The translations under genes and the position numbers were made by a program. Positions 62,601 through 63,721 of a DNA stretch of 64,000 nt are shown here, one piece after another (within the stretch, counting starts at the first letter, position 1; every line of letters begins with the position of its first letter). A model generated the notes under the pieces. It was not told where the DNA came from and did no database searches. It saw only the letters and a program-made list of their open reading frames with translations. Location: assembly GCA_023053575.1 (NCBI GenBank), contig JAKZAP010000011.1, positions 5,890,001 through 5,954,000 of the forward strand, written 5' to 3'. The stretch comes from Branchinecta lynchi (Eukaryota > Arthropoda > Branchiopoda > Anostraca > Branchinectidae).

Positions 62601-63721
62601 AAAAGTGTTTGACCCGTGACTGGAATCAAACTCTGAGCTGGTATACTTGAGGAAACAGGAGTAAATACGCATTTTGATGGGTCCCTACCCCCCCCCCTCC
62701 TTCCCCTCCCGTGCATGGGCAGCTGGGCCGAGATTTCCCATGAGTAAGTTCGTCTACGACTCTTGTATATTTGGGAAGATATATCTATGGATGAGGATTT
62801 GGTGTAAAATCAACAAATAAGACGACGCGACGCACTTTAATGTTTAATGAACAGATGTAAACTGGACTGTTTTGTCATATGGTCGATGATATGCCGTTAT
62901 TAATGAATTGTGACAAAGGGGGCATTAGTCTGCTACGAATTGGTTTATTGCACTTGTTATTACCTTATTCATGAACAAGAGGGTTAAAGGGTGGGGCTGG
63001 CAGGCAGACCATTCAGTGTTCAAACAAATGCTATTCGTGCAAGATCTTCAACATTTCTTTGGACACTGGCGGTTTGTTTACATTTAAAGCTTTTAAGGGG
63101 GATTGATTACAAGGTTATTTCGATAGTTGTTTCGTTATCGGGGAAGAGAAATGTCTTGGCTCTAAAGCTGTTTGTATATAAATGTGATAAACATTTTACT
63201 TTTACACTCCACGTCTGAGCGCTTGCCCACTTGTTAGTCAAAATAGTCGTTTTTTTCTGAAAATCAGTCGATTTTTCTGAAAACAGTCGATTTTTTTCAA
63301 AAATGTAATTTTTGCCAGTCGGTAAATGCCTCGTCCCCCTCCCCTCGATCATTTTGGCTAGTAACGCCTCTGGTAACAGGTAACATACTTCGGCGTAGCT
63401 TCACAAGGGGCGAGGGGAGGGCAGTGACATGGGGAGAAAGGAGATATATTTTTATTCTTTTACTCATGCACCCACTGTGCGAAAGGGGCTCGACGATCCC
63501 TTGAATTAAACTCTAAGAATACTTCCCCAGCGAAGATGCTTACCTGACCATAGAATCCTTTGCTCGTACCGCTCAGAACAAGAACATATTTTCCTTTTGC
63601 TATTTCCAAAACTTCTTCAGATTTGTCTGACTTCTTGTCTTTAGAAACTTCAACCTTTTTTGGAAGAGCTCCAAGTCCCATGCCCTTTGGTCTAAACGAA
63701 ATGTCAAGAGGCTTGATCACC
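23494..63721 (-). CDS. GPKOW: GPKOW (G-patch and KOW motif protein), C-terminal five exons
   Basis: GPKOW/Spp2/MOS2 is a nuclear spliceosome factor that helps the DEAH helicase DHX16/Prp2. The window holds five minus-strand exons whose phases fit: 63721-63544, 47829-47697, 28138-27852, 26300-26145, 23619-23494 (880 nt including the stop). They give, in order, a basic RPKGMGLGALPKK segment that follows the G-patch in this family, the first KOW motif split by an intron, an Arg/Ser-rich linker (RSRSRSREK type), the conserved V-x-C-V-D segment before KOW2, KOW2, and a short acidic C-terminus (ICEYIGDID). Two huge introns (15.7 and 19.6 kb) carry the Polinton, CR1 and other elements. Exons with the G-patch lie beyond 64000. 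Splicing was inferred by eye. Confidence 0.88.
23903..24317. mobile_element. Fold-back element with about 95-bp inverted arms
   Basis: Left arm 23903-23998 (aaaatcaacgaagaaacc...) and right arm 24221-24317 are nearly perfect inverse copies. The central 220 bp is T-rich. Non-coding; the 3' half of a GPKOW intron. Confidence 0.75.
24318..24880. other. Intron with probable LINE 3' tail
   Basis: Ends of the type gttacaaataaattattattataat (24596-24622) are typical of a non-LTR 3' end. Otherwise nothing is recognised. Confidence 0.4.
24880..26135. mobile_element. Repeat-array family B, copy 2, interrupted by L
   Basis: B-type units (gggcgaactatttgtccagtg, gagaaaatgaag) flank an L element at about 24985-25450. 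The right terminus, ggatcccaaaaaggt, ends only about 10 bp from the donor of the GPKOW exon at 26145. Confidence 0.55.
24985..25450 (+). mobile_element. Repeat family L, plus copy
   Basis: Starts ctaaagggctcctcttgc and ends tttctagttaagag; both halves match 2975-3436 (inverse) and the split copy at 48213-49766. Confidence 0.6.
26145..26300 (-). CDS. GPKOW: GPKOW exon: KOW2 first half
   Basis: 52 codons, phase 0 at both ends, acceptor ttccag, donor AAG/gtagga. DVVSYDIVVCKTEEGKLVED and AFVMIVRGKHTGK match the KOW2 region of GPKOW (V-x-C...EG, then VMVV-x-G-x-x-G). Confidence 0.9.
26403..26590. repeat. Dispersed repeat G, copy 2
   Basis: Collinear with 19540-19700 (ttgccttggatgacaaa and gcggcaaaatgtgcataac blocks). 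Confidence 0.5.
26591..27851. other. GPKOW intron, one unexplained open frame
   Basis: The minus strand 27287-26988 is open for 99 codons with an even amino-acid mix (aromatic-rich middle). I do not recognise it and its ends do not fit the GPKOW phases, so I treat it as non-coding or a remnant. Nothing else is recognised. Confidence 0.3.
27852..28138 (-). CDS. GPKOW: GPKOW exon: RS-rich linker
   Basis: 287 nt, acceptor tcctag, donor AAG/gttagt. It encodes a charged region with many RS dipeptides, then LWVRPLLKVRCVDEEYKRGA, aligned with the conserved RVRFVD segment of GPKOW. The first codon uses one base from the exon at 47697. Confidence 0.9.
28185..28602. mobile_element. Dyad-rich MITE family D, intron copy
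   Basis: Inverted ends around tgcgtttttgcagatacc and its complement; interior as at 23005-23422. It sits about 45 bp upstream of the acceptor of the GPKOW RS exon. Confidence 0.75.
28603..29912. other. GPKOW intron left of the Polinton
   Basis: Several short open frames with biased composition (Ala-rich and Lys-rich on the minus strand near 29100-29300) but no recognisable domain or splice fit. No repeat relation seen in the window. Confidence 0.35.
29913..29918. repeat. Polinton target site duplication, left
   Basis: CGCAGG, identical to 47245-47250. Six-bp duplications are the norm for Polinton/Maverick insertion. Confidence 0.92.
29919..30502. repeat. Polinton left terminal inverted repeat
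   Basis: Pairs with 46657-47244; identity breaks at tttttatttaata/aaatcc on the inner side. Contains the last gene of the left side (30161-30469). Only a few substitutions and short A/T-run length changes separate the two arms. Confidence 0.92.
30161..30469 (-). CDS. TIR-embedded protein, left copy (unknown)
   Basis: 102 residues, basic, about 60% of them in beta/alpha-looking short segments, no signal or membrane segment. The ATG follows the shared CTAATAAATG motif. It lies wholly in the inverted repeat, so the element carries two copies reading outward; they differ at one residue in the C-terminal part (Ile in RENKIKE versus Asn). I do not recognise a family. A regulatory or terminal-protein role is only a guess. 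Confidence 0.75.
   Translation of the reverse strand: MESTKEVLNTIRMNKYNETIRKEELVLGLKYTIVKMRIAKTKYGDKLVVVINHNDKPCDLFITQKYNAIANELLLKKNLVLQPIVRENKIKETYVDLELFTQ
30507..31880 (-). CDS. Polinton major capsid protein (double jelly-roll)
   Basis: 457 residues; builds the predicted icosahedral shell. The N-terminal half has the conserved capsid pattern found in Polinton MCPs (WFYPSESYLDVSVRIVNEDG, then LTNNGFNLFSTAEYVINDE), and it sits next to the penton gene as usual. A Gly/Ala-rich patch (VVAGAAGAAAGGG) near residue 155 looks like a loop insertion. Start at TATATAAATGG. Assignment rests on motif and synteny; a structure-based search would settle it. Confidence 0.85.
   Translation of the reverse strand: MAVNKVISPQWNIFDEPLVDDTVVKYEFKEIRETDVNVSNKSEFEFVTKKLDSWFYPSESYLDVSVRIVNEDGTPIAATDVATLTNNGFNLFSTAEYVINDESVEKINHVGITTTVTKLIEYSDDYSRSAARNHFWYKDYNQGKEINPVIASFTATPVVAGAAGAAAGGGTVSLRNNNNYNKGFEKRYNRTKSSKLVNMYLPLSELFGFLKGNKRFFRGASHKLFLRRNDDNNMIIRNGNTNFKVVIEYLSWKIPIVAPSIEMMSELEKDLAKDKKHNLMWEACNSYKSDVSQNKEHTWKVVSERNSPTKIVVMLQKNEKHNNQLMNNMVFDHMNLTDIELRINGDKYPEEPLKCDFSDEKCKYSNLYNRFIHLGYKQLAFDTGSVVSIEEFKEVYPLFCFDVSKHESSIYNGTTADIEISLTLKHAQPVPYNIYCVIYYERKATLGIINKNMYVSL
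31911..32267 (-). CDS. Small basic Polinton protein (pVI/core-like candidate)
   Basis: 118 residues, Lys-rich. After MLINNKRLLYKKQYGSGIG it has an amphipathic helix (SVFKNIVNSQLFQTSAKQI), then basic helices. In adenovirus, proteins with a GxG cleavage site followed by an amphipathic helix are membrane-lytic (pVI). The YGSGIG site before the helix fits, but the homology is not shown. Start at CTATAAATG, placed between MCP and penton genes. Confidence 0.6.
   Translation of the reverse strand: MLINNKRLLYKKQYGSGIGSVFKNIVNSQLFQTSAKQIKDGAMSMYNNIIKPRFELLKNRAIEYGKDLIDVNKKELIDVIGNKKSMKDLIGTNKRILNQRSQDLIKTLMTGNGLKILK
32296..33021 (-). CDS. Polinton penton (minor capsid, single jelly-roll)
   Basis: 241 residues. 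The typical penton layout is visible: an N-terminal strand (DITFSQPIELNRNWGYEIGL), a conserved IPNGMYNDDCLNYFL helix, and a C-terminal TDQLGRPIDLNGDNVGYVLHL block. Start at CTAATAAATG; only 3 bp separate it from the next upstream gene's stop. Confidence 0.88.
   Translation of the reverse strand: MVLLNIEGNESIIDITFSQPIELNRNWGYEIGLNQCTLWYSWHNISDKFGNNTFQYRKDEDNNATEWMNVTIPNGMYNDDCLNYFLCQYFDTPKDKCPIVISSNPASMRFVILLQEKYVFRFNSDLCQILGFEKDSEISKKINEGTKLPNITRSVDKIQIHCSLVNSSIVNKSKSDVIWTFVPNTEPGCQIVENPRQLIYLPINTKDFIYSLRMTITDQLGRPIDLNGDNVGYVLHLRKGY
33025..33855 (-). CDS. Unknown Polinton structural protein, 276 aa
   Basis: Basic N-terminal helix (MLSDIVKNREVQRRKVQQNE), a Ser-rich and acidic middle, and a C-terminal helical part ending LDSLMRNKFLTKRNYNSIYK, a C-terminus type seen in other Polinton proteins of unknown role. 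No catalytic motif. Start at TATATAAATGG. Confidence 0.7.
   Translation of the reverse strand: MDSRRLSDMLSDIVKNREVQRRKVQQNEMEKAGFREYASELNAPVIIAQKENTKDTIKKLQENAETIINKLQEGDNNSRRRFVRLGDTFKTALQTTNSEESSRAPTPAIEPNLEQPYDVNLNLNIDVELLNQINLKYKDDWNGTDNYFKMPHYYLKHHNEIDGALNYLTSISQSYGGLKSKSYSSSKYDQIILFIQDYKDRLKKIQSSIPFIRQQGTGIFMNCDEMISKLYTSIGSRVNGNTSDEVRNEAIDILDSLMRNKFLTKRNYNSIYKKYF
33872..34843 (-). CDS. Polinton integrase (retroviral-type)
   Basis: 323 residues from the first Met. The D-D-E core is complete: Asp89 (QADLVDM), Asp149 (LQTDKGKEF), Glu184 (VERFNRTLK), spaced D-D(35)-E. The N-terminal half has a helical HTH-like region (YYSNYSGVDDIHRKLKENG) and the C-terminus a chromo/SH3-like barrel (VKVGDLVRIKKEKS). 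Unlike its neighbours it has no TAAATG motif at its Met; upstream its frame is open and overlaps the zinc-ribbon ORF (34774-34941) in the -1 frame with a slippery T TTA AAA. It is probably made as a fusion by frameshifting. Confidence 0.9.
   Translation of the reverse strand: MCYLRIEEKSLFKKNLDAEKDILKTYYSNYSGVDDIHRKLKENGVNVSKDTIKNVLQNENVYTLHKPSYHNFERRRVYVHYVDEQWQADLVDMQKYKKENNKTNYILTVIDCFSKYAWCIPLKDKTGAEIIKAFSVIFKERIPKKLQTDKGKEFVMRNVQSFLKNNNVHWFASESELKAQIVERFNRTLKEKLWKYFTHNNSSKWIDILPVFVNNYNNSYHRSIQMKPVDASKKVNQKKVFSALFPPVDEYKITGNVKVGDLVRIKKEKSVFDKGYLPNYTDEVFQIATIRPTIPITYEISDKSGELIQGGFYEKELSKFIMK
34774..34941 (-). CDS. Zinc-ribbon ORF (DUF5679-like) upstream of the integrase
   Basis: 55 residues beginning MEIYCMKCKKSTDTE with a second CxxC (NCVICGS): a small four-Cys zinc ribbon of the type seen in giant viruses and Polintons. 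Starts at CTAATAAATG and ends TAA at 34774-34776. It overlaps the integrase frame by 70 bp; both frames meet at a T5A8 run. Confidence 0.75.
   Translation of the reverse strand: MEIYCMKCKKSTDTESMFKVVSQKNNVPMLKGNCVICGSRKNRFLKKTSTQKKIY
34804..34810 (-). promoter_or_regulatory. Candidate -1 frameshift site, zinc ribbon to integrase
   Basis: In the zinc-ribbon frame the codons TTT TTA AAA AAA give the classic X XXY YYZ heptamer T TTA AAA. Slipping back one base enters the integrase frame, which stays open. An indel in the homopolymer is the alternative explanation. Confidence 0.55.
34959..35303 (-). CDS. Polinton adenain-like cysteine protease
   Basis: 114 residues from the first Met. Catalytic set His42 (GTHWVAY), Asp59 (EFFDSFG), Gln88 and Cys95 (NCGLHC), with Gln and Cys seven apart as in adenain. 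It matures capsid proteins at GG-type sites in this family. There is no TAAATG motif at the Met, and the frame is open further upstream through the end of the previous gene, in the -1 frame, past an A AAA AAC heptamer. Probably expressed as a fusion to the AT-hook protein. Confidence 0.9.
   Translation of the reverse strand: MDALGSIPQFRGVFSLDTLPKHINDSECGVINYDKLGMPGTHWVAYCNLPEYPHVEFFDSFGIPPGKEIIKYLRTSKKKIAYENLAVQNIDELNCGLHCISYIKRKMKLVAFRL
35327..35977 (-). CDS. AT-hook, hydrophobic-helix virion protein with three repeats
   Basis: 216 residues. Residues 82-112 form a GG-led hydrophobic helix (GGLLPFLIPLAITLGKAALT), as in Polinton pVI-like or entry-associated proteins. Residues 121-209 hold three repeats starting NTGGALKLPGTQ; the second and third contain RGRPKK and RGRPRK, AT-hook cores that bind the AT-rich minor groove. 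The GG dipeptides could be protease sites. The last AT-hook is directly followed by the frameshift heptamer. Role in packaging is inference. Start at CTAATAAATG. Confidence 0.75.
   Translation of the reverse strand: MVETMEYTVYLSKLQKGKLKKCFGAKQKCQIRVSHSRQNEREPVKLLLSKRQIDKIETCKMNNKGCDIDVSYKQMKEAIQKGGLLPFLIPLAITLGKAALTSGAAALGTFAGKKIMDKMTNTGGALKLPGTQKVVGNGVREKETDDVNTGGALKLPGTQKVTGNGVRGRPKKEKTDDVNTGGALTLPGTQRVVGHGVRGRPRKSKNGDIKKEAKVK
35360..35366 (-). promoter_or_regulatory. Candidate -1 frameshift site A AAA AAC before the protease
   Basis: In the AT-hook gene's frame the codons TCA AAA AAC GGG contain the canonical heptamer A_AAA_AAC, the type used by several retroviral and retrotransposon gag-pro junctions. 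After a -1 slip the frame runs open into the protease. I see no strong downstream stem. Confidence 0.6.
36008..36631 (-). CDS. Fibre-like protein with tail-fibre repeat motifs
   Basis: 207 residues. Two segments (31-53, GKRIIMLGDAKADQDAISFR; 116-138, LITNVQNPRNKNNAVNLATL) match the phage tail-fibre repeat pattern (I-x-N-V-x-x-P...DAVNxxxL). The C-terminal 50 residues are a coiled coil. This suggests a trimeric fibre or attachment protein; I have not shown homology. Start at ATAATAAATG. Confidence 0.6.
   Translation of the reverse strand: MNKFGSVGKKVSNESNEKRVTDDNGNINLQGKRIIMLGDAKADQDAISFRSMTIILNQFKEEITAQQVGANQYFSEDINRLTAVHDSPDNLLVRIKDKGLFVKEIVRVNDKEINAENKLITNVQNPRNKNNAVNLATLTMNLLDYDKKLLGQHTHNGIIEGKIAGQKTRIDNIERAVVNILKRLLELELKPVDKPFVTRIEKMMAGK
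36648..37325 (-). CDS. Polinton packaging ATPase (FtsK/HerA superfamily)
   Basis: 225 residues. Walker A GSSGTGKT (36-43) and Walker B LIIFDD (112-117) followed by a typical ISLQ-type segment (IIYLSQSYHKTPKVVRLQC). Motor predicted to package the DNA into the capsid. Start at CTAAATAAATG. Confidence 0.9.
   Translation of the reverse strand: MNEKAPIKVYDFSEKNTYQNKHDLAPQWPFRLLICGSSGTGKTNLLLNLIYEYLCFNRIYLYAKDLEEDKYQDLITNLTTLESQCKSKVLTVSNNLDDIVDVDDLDPEYQNLIIFDDFVTEKDQKKIEDLFIRGRKKNASIIYLSQSYHKTPKVVRLQCNYFAFFQCSNPKEVKLIRQSHVSSIDDEKFLKQFETATKGYGFFFIDLKIKDKTLKYRKNFEKFTG
37361..37575. repeat. Minisatellite, about ten 21-bp units
   Basis: Unit around aagtaggtacttgaatttttt, 10 copies between the ATPase start and the polymerase stop. 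Each unit is a near-palindrome (AAGTA..TACTT) and could form small hairpins or bind a dimeric protein. Confidence 0.85.
37576..39905 (-). CDS. DNA polymerase B, C-terminal part (broken by insertion)
   Basis: Open from the insertion edge (39905) to TAA at 37576; first Met at 39756. It holds a zinc/endonuclease-VII-like motif (HFDHDHMTGEDRGFAH), Exo II (HNLSKYD), Exo III (YLKSDVLILSD), polymerase motif A (LDKNNLYGWAM, near Met-numbered residue 308), B (NNACFGKTMEN, near 463) and C (CYMDTDS, near 560), and a C-terminal TLPLGYKH. A family B protein-primed polymerase. Separated from its N-terminal part by the insertion at 39906-43670. Confidence 0.93.
39906..43670. mobile_element. Insertion in the polymerase gene, palindrome-ended, 3.77 kb
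   Basis: Left end gtgttgcgagagcaac...ctttggttttgt, right end its inverse, each end containing the palindrome GTTGCGAGAGCAAC. No coding gene inside. Interior shows about 0.8-kb repeats, 3 to 3.5 units (40680-41485, 41560-41990 partial, 41997-42775, 42800-43500), sharing tttgaaagtttcaaggggtt and gaggggtttgcag blocks, plus a T-run at 39941-39966. It looks like a non-autonomous element inserted into PolB. Confidence 0.8.
40680..43500. repeat. Internal tandem array of the polymerase insertion
   Basis: Units of about 0.8 kb, each containing several copies of the subunit ending cttttgctagttggtatacc and a distal tttcatccgtcacgatgtct block. Copies differ by small indels. Confidence 0.75.
43617..45473 (-). 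CDS. DNA polymerase B, N-terminal part (truncated by insertion)
   Basis: 618 residues to a stop inside the insertion; real sequence ends near base 43740. Two SAP-like helical modules (LSLYTYNELRTYAKINKIKT near 25-45; LKRFLKNKNLSTRGNREEVL near 125-145), then a C2H2-like zinc finger (TYCGRHFKKEECFEKHESKN) near residue 480 and Exo I (IADFESYNEEYN) near 553. The remaining exonuclease and polymerase motifs lie beyond the insertion. Starts at CTATTAAATG. SAP-like modules before Polinton PolB could bind DNA; inference. Confidence 0.88.
   Translation of the reverse strand: MMNTAEVIQLCKKVISNNKAVIQRLSLYTYNELRTYAKINKIKTNGAKKHEITNNIINHLNKYILIAEDKIKIERRNERTHNKNRPSDYKPEPRLRTILEDEIKENNITITKLKQDYNDNKEKETSELKRFLKNKNLSTRGNREEVLKRVGEYYNNIITKHKDSVQKNRDIIRDQTERRDNSRQKPIGLSTLFINKKKIKEEKLIPDHLFRTEEEQQPTISRESENIFTINVSVESNGRDEHTLIAFTFADLQRRMNELYQYRVQFVTRVIFHRQENDEEVVVYYNSTSWILNKNSILTHNHLNDNNKRLSSLSNTPRSGLQFSRYEGIDYRMTRIESYMGGTFKILPDFVKNKRACLNIENNDQKCFLWSILANLHPAKDHPERISKYKQYENEFDFEGVTNFPMDTKDIHKFENRYNIKICLFQIDKEKIIRSHILKSTINGKTAKHVINLLYFDNHYVLVKDLSRLVGPQISKKKTKTYLCTYCGRHFKKEECFEKHESKNNCEDPDIIMPPEGSSIQYKNIAKQMKVPYCIIADFESYNEEYNQVNGKKTIKLAKQKAFAYGFQVCCSFDTNQNKLDLRCPGNVKCCGNLCPASPAKVLREQRFGFVSSLSVKC
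43660..43735. repeat. Cluster of GC-rich palindromes at the insertion edge
   Basis: In order: gttgctctcgcaac, gccggcgaagccgg, gttgccgcaac, cgttgcccgggcaacg. They lie between the inverted-repeat end and the intact polymerase frame and are translated in frame as a junk tail, so they likely belong to the inserted DNA. Confidence 0.65.
45474..45697. promoter_or_regulatory. Divergent intergenic region, polymerase and membrane-protein genes
   Basis: The only sizeable gap in the Polinton coding array (224 bp), flanked by genes reading outward, each with the TAAATG motif at its start. Probable bidirectional promoter. Confidence 0.5.
45698..46117 (+). CDS. Polinton membrane-associated protein, 139 aa
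   Basis: Starts at ATAATAAATGG. N-terminal charged helix, hydrophobic segment about 24-58 (SAAGMSAFLVLPLASLSLGA), then an amphipathic C-terminal region ending in basic residues. ORFs of this layout occur in other Polintons. Function unknown. Confidence 0.7.
   Translation: MEELEKKMYVYRRSYKYYNRISNSLLVSKFLFSAAGMSAFLVLPLASLSLGAVLIEIIEKQLSIADRKAEFRTNYNFYTELFSMLKCGQLTIEEVIQRETEMRKTFRFFPREKYMKQVRLNGYKYCNKSIKSQEKLPNI
46290..46510 (+). mobile_element. tRNA-derived SINE inside the Polinton
   Basis: Head with A box TTGGTGTAGTGG (46298-46308) and B box cTTCGAATCCC (46349-46359) about 50 bp apart. Body continues to a gtgggg-rich end near 46520. It sits between the membrane-protein gene and the right TIR. 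A decayed tRNA is the alternative. Confidence 0.55.
46657..47244. repeat. Polinton right terminal inverted repeat
   Basis: See left TIR entry; ends with ...CTACT at 47244. Confidence 0.92.
46690..46998 (+). CDS. TIR-embedded protein, right copy
   Basis: 102 residues, same as 30161-30469 except one residue (RENKNKE). Starts at CTAATAAATG. The two copies suggest selection or gene conversion keeps both intact. Confidence 0.75.
   Translation: MESTKEVLNTIRMNKYNETIRKEELVLGLKYTIVKMRIAKTKYGDKLVVVINHNDKPCDLFITQKYNAIANELLLKKNLVLQPIVRENKNKETYVDLELFTQ
47245..47250. repeat. Polinton target site duplication, right
   Basis: CGCAGG, identical to 29913-29918. Confidence 0.92.
47251..47696. other. GPKOW intron right of the Polinton
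   Basis: No repeat or gene recognised; leads into the donor of the next exon (47696). Confidence 0.35.
47697..47829 (-). CDS. GPKOW: GPKOW exon: KOW1 second half
   Basis: 133 nt, acceptor tttcag, donor TTAA/gtaagt. VESIDGNTARVFVKLPLQ completes the first KOW motif (family pattern VEG-D...ARV-V-L) and ends ENVLQPVSTEEYKKSF, as in GPKOW (LRPVS). Not visible as a long ORF; found by phase and family order. Its one-base overhang fits the exon at 28138. Confidence 0.88.
47830..48212. other. GPKOW intron, nothing recognised
   Basis: Contains a tattta-rich run (48030-48060). No gene. Confidence 0.35.
48213..49766. mobile_element. Repeat family L split by family B
   Basis: Left part 48213-48442 (ttaaaggacgcctctt start) and right part 49414-49766 match the uninterrupted L copies; the second half is itself duplicated (49418-49580, 49585-49760). 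The interruption is exactly the B element. Confidence 0.6.
48443..49413. mobile_element. Repeat-array family B, inverted copy
   Basis: From ttttgggatcccaaaacg to aggatcccatcgaaacc, inverse of 12453-13572; internal units share ccggacaaatagttcacccg. Confidence 0.65.
49815..50500. repeat. Dispersed repeat G, two tandem copies
   Basis: Blocks aacttg/ctcttggcaaaatgtgcata and gaagtgaataatcttgggaa occur at 50050-50215 and again at 50285-50480; the left start resembles 19545-19600. Confidence 0.6.
50501..50831. other. Intron, nothing recognised
   Basis: Contains short repeats of tatgacctaga (50630-50690). Confidence 0.35.
50832..53193. mobile_element. Repeat-array family A, copy A1 (2.4 kb)
   Basis: Starts tatggcacttgagc...gccatatagcga and ends acaagtgccatatgagctcg. 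Interior: diverged tandem units of about 300 bp, each with GGGGGAGT-type G-runs and gatgaaacttgg. Non-autonomous; the G-rich unit recalls a VNTR. Confidence 0.7.
53194..53353 (+). repeat. LINE 3' UTR fragment
   Basis: Ends tcagaattagtgaagcgtcg, wording shared with 6320 and 6485. Confidence 0.45.
53786..56503 (-). CDS. CR1-like ORF2: endonuclease-reverse transcriptase
   Basis: 905 residues. APE-type endonuclease at the N-terminus (CNAESL start, ITEVH, GDANE, TSLDVIMTN), then reverse transcriptase with IDFKKAFDLVDH, GVPQGTVIGPL and YVDD (KYVDDLSLAEVV), no RNase H. One anomaly: the last endonuclease motif reads GSYH where the family has SDH, so a catalytic Asp may be lost. Otherwise intact and uninterrupted. 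Confidence 0.9.
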   Translation of the reverse strand: MFPSFLYCNAESLNLEKLTELETTAQMLNSSVICITEVHRQDLNLLKMSNFLSFVKLRPDDHSLGKKGGGVMTFVHDSLRPQLLNIPSLNEYDEIIWVKIQPKRLPRPFSAVAMCVFYYSPGQPAAARKAFWEKLQESADYIQKTHPFFGIAMLGDANELSCKSLARSLNLKNVVDFPTTKGGTSLDVIMTNFCSYYQNPSKIAPLGGSYHFMLQWTPFEKVKVNYSVTEITSRRITDRGLLQFGDWITKENWAGVSTAEDLDSQEQNFHSKLNEKFVECFPEKKTKVCSTDKPYVNSEIKQMIKHKLHLIGKGKEEEAKKLRNKIKWKIKQAQENYYKKEVDNLLESKPSQFFGKVKHLTGRGPQPVDFMKEEPSEKTANDLNSHFASIVQSYPPLPPEKPPSFSAEAPSQNSQEDSNVNSNLMPEISISEIRKKLSSLKKTSVAPFDVPVAIAKAFAKELAFPLHIIYNNITNTGYFPKKWKIGFITPIPKKGAANDFSGVRPITVTSIFSRIYESFVASWLKKYLSEVIDKRQFGNIPKCSTVHYLVSLLDFIFKNLDEPGKWINLIAIDFKKAFDLVDHKILLEKMAEKNIPEYLINIVKSFLTNREQIVKYKNNFSSSLPIFCGVPQGTVIGPLCFLLMINEIAVGLEERWKYVDDLSLAEVVFGACNSQTFNYIEQVTSEAAKLNMVVNKDKSSVMTFSFLKKSLPEFEPPIDPNLLCNSTTLLGVVISSDLTWHENTRLIVKKANGAIQMLKTLKKIRVPKDKLKLIFCMFIRPLVEYACPVWHFALTKEESDKIERVQKRSLQIIYGGSPLPYSFYLKEYKLDPLFARREKLCLKFGSTLLLHPIYKNFLPPPFVPLRSRLPREAAAKVPKLTPVYSRSQRYSRSFVPSFVRTFNNS
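56766..58292 (-). CDS. CR1-like ORF1 with two PHD-like and CCCH zinc fingers
   Basis: 508 residues. Two C4HC3 PHD-like fingers at 1-50 and 65-110 (CGAGSFQCTACPIWYHPACA and CDAGSF-type repeat), a coiled coil near 255-320, then C-x-C zinc fingers near 360-420 (VCRFFAESYCKFGKKCRFLH and CNFDHVKLC). PHD fingers are known in ORF1 of CR1 elements; the added CCCH fingers suggest RNA binding. Another frame overlaps the C-terminus (56560-56919), so a frameshift is possible. Confidence 0.8.
   Translation of the reverse strand: MPCSYPCGVCRKNCGAGSFQCTACPIWYHPACAGISNHERSKAVNWLCLSCSQYSEPKLPSQNVIRCNECHRKRDAGSFQCSACNAWVHAACAGISKFEREKSPNWICISCSTANSKVPDSPTAPALTSPKRTVTKVVNKLLCPTNRPSPVRAFFPTQAVTLDTELNLASPTRLARTRLNCTFTPVLHRKLALPSDAECQTNFSFCQSEASTQCSSVLNDKACQIRPTGSDRTCQAEETLPETSPSNISACVKEIQNLLHEISVQKNEILVLSTKLDDITSQTSVEMSNLKKTIVDRDHQIVLLEHENKLIAKALCDKKRCFTSDAPLAMSDISPVSQVQEQAGGNKLHQKANTVCRFFAESYCKFGKKCRFLHICQQFIAGNCKNEKCNFDHVKLCVDLACFKSCCKFAHAPKISLAGSLKITRKSFFAPSLSTHQVISRRQSTDGFLLNVQENTSRWKLALSQEAPGHPSPLHTVTLDFFSRVPPPPLPPRFLPMLARGLFRLPFL
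58868..59929. repeat. Family A tandem units, A2 right part
   Basis: Three to four units of about 290 bp with ggatccggtgacttttgggg and aacttttgaacgggtga blocks, 90-95% alike by eye. Confidence 0.75.
59936..60030 (+). repeat. LINE 3' tail with ACCTT run
   Basis: actggcatgtct...attgtaccttaccttacc, ending in about five ACCTT units; as at 6516-6590. Confidence 0.55.
60163..61516. mobile_element. Repeat-array family A, copy A3 (inverted)
   Basis: Opposite orientation to A2. Ends aacaagagctatgagctcat and aagtgccata. Four units of about 280-300 bp, each with ccccccaaaagtca and acccgttcaaaagtta. With A2 it forms a head-to-head pair around the short tail sequence at 59930-60162. Confidence 0.75.
61517..61788. 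other. Intron, nothing recognised
   Basis: AT-rich, includes aaaaaaagaggaaaag. No feature. Confidence 0.35.
61797..63372. mobile_element. hAT-type non-autonomous element with internal array
   Basis: Ends CAGGGGCATCACGACT and GGCTAGTAACGCCTCTG, flanked by 8-bp direct repeats ATAACAGG (61789-61796) and GTAACAGG (63373-63380), 7 of 8 equal, the hAT signature. Interior units of about 250 bp at 62040-62760 (atgggcaactgggcccagat). No transposase. Confidence 0.8.
62040..62760. repeat. Tandem units inside the hAT element
   Basis: Three units of about 250 bp sharing gggcccagattgccca and tcaagttgaaacttgg blocks, diverged. Confidence 0.65.
63544..63721 (-). CDS. GPKOW: GPKOW exon: post-G-patch region and KOW1 first half
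   Basis: 178 nt, acceptor tttcag, donor CAG/gtaagc. Gives KPLDISFRPKGMGLGALPKK, an acidic/lysine stretch and GKYVLVLSGTSKGFYGQ, the first half of KOW1. It joins the exon at 47829 in phase 0. Confidence 0.88.
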
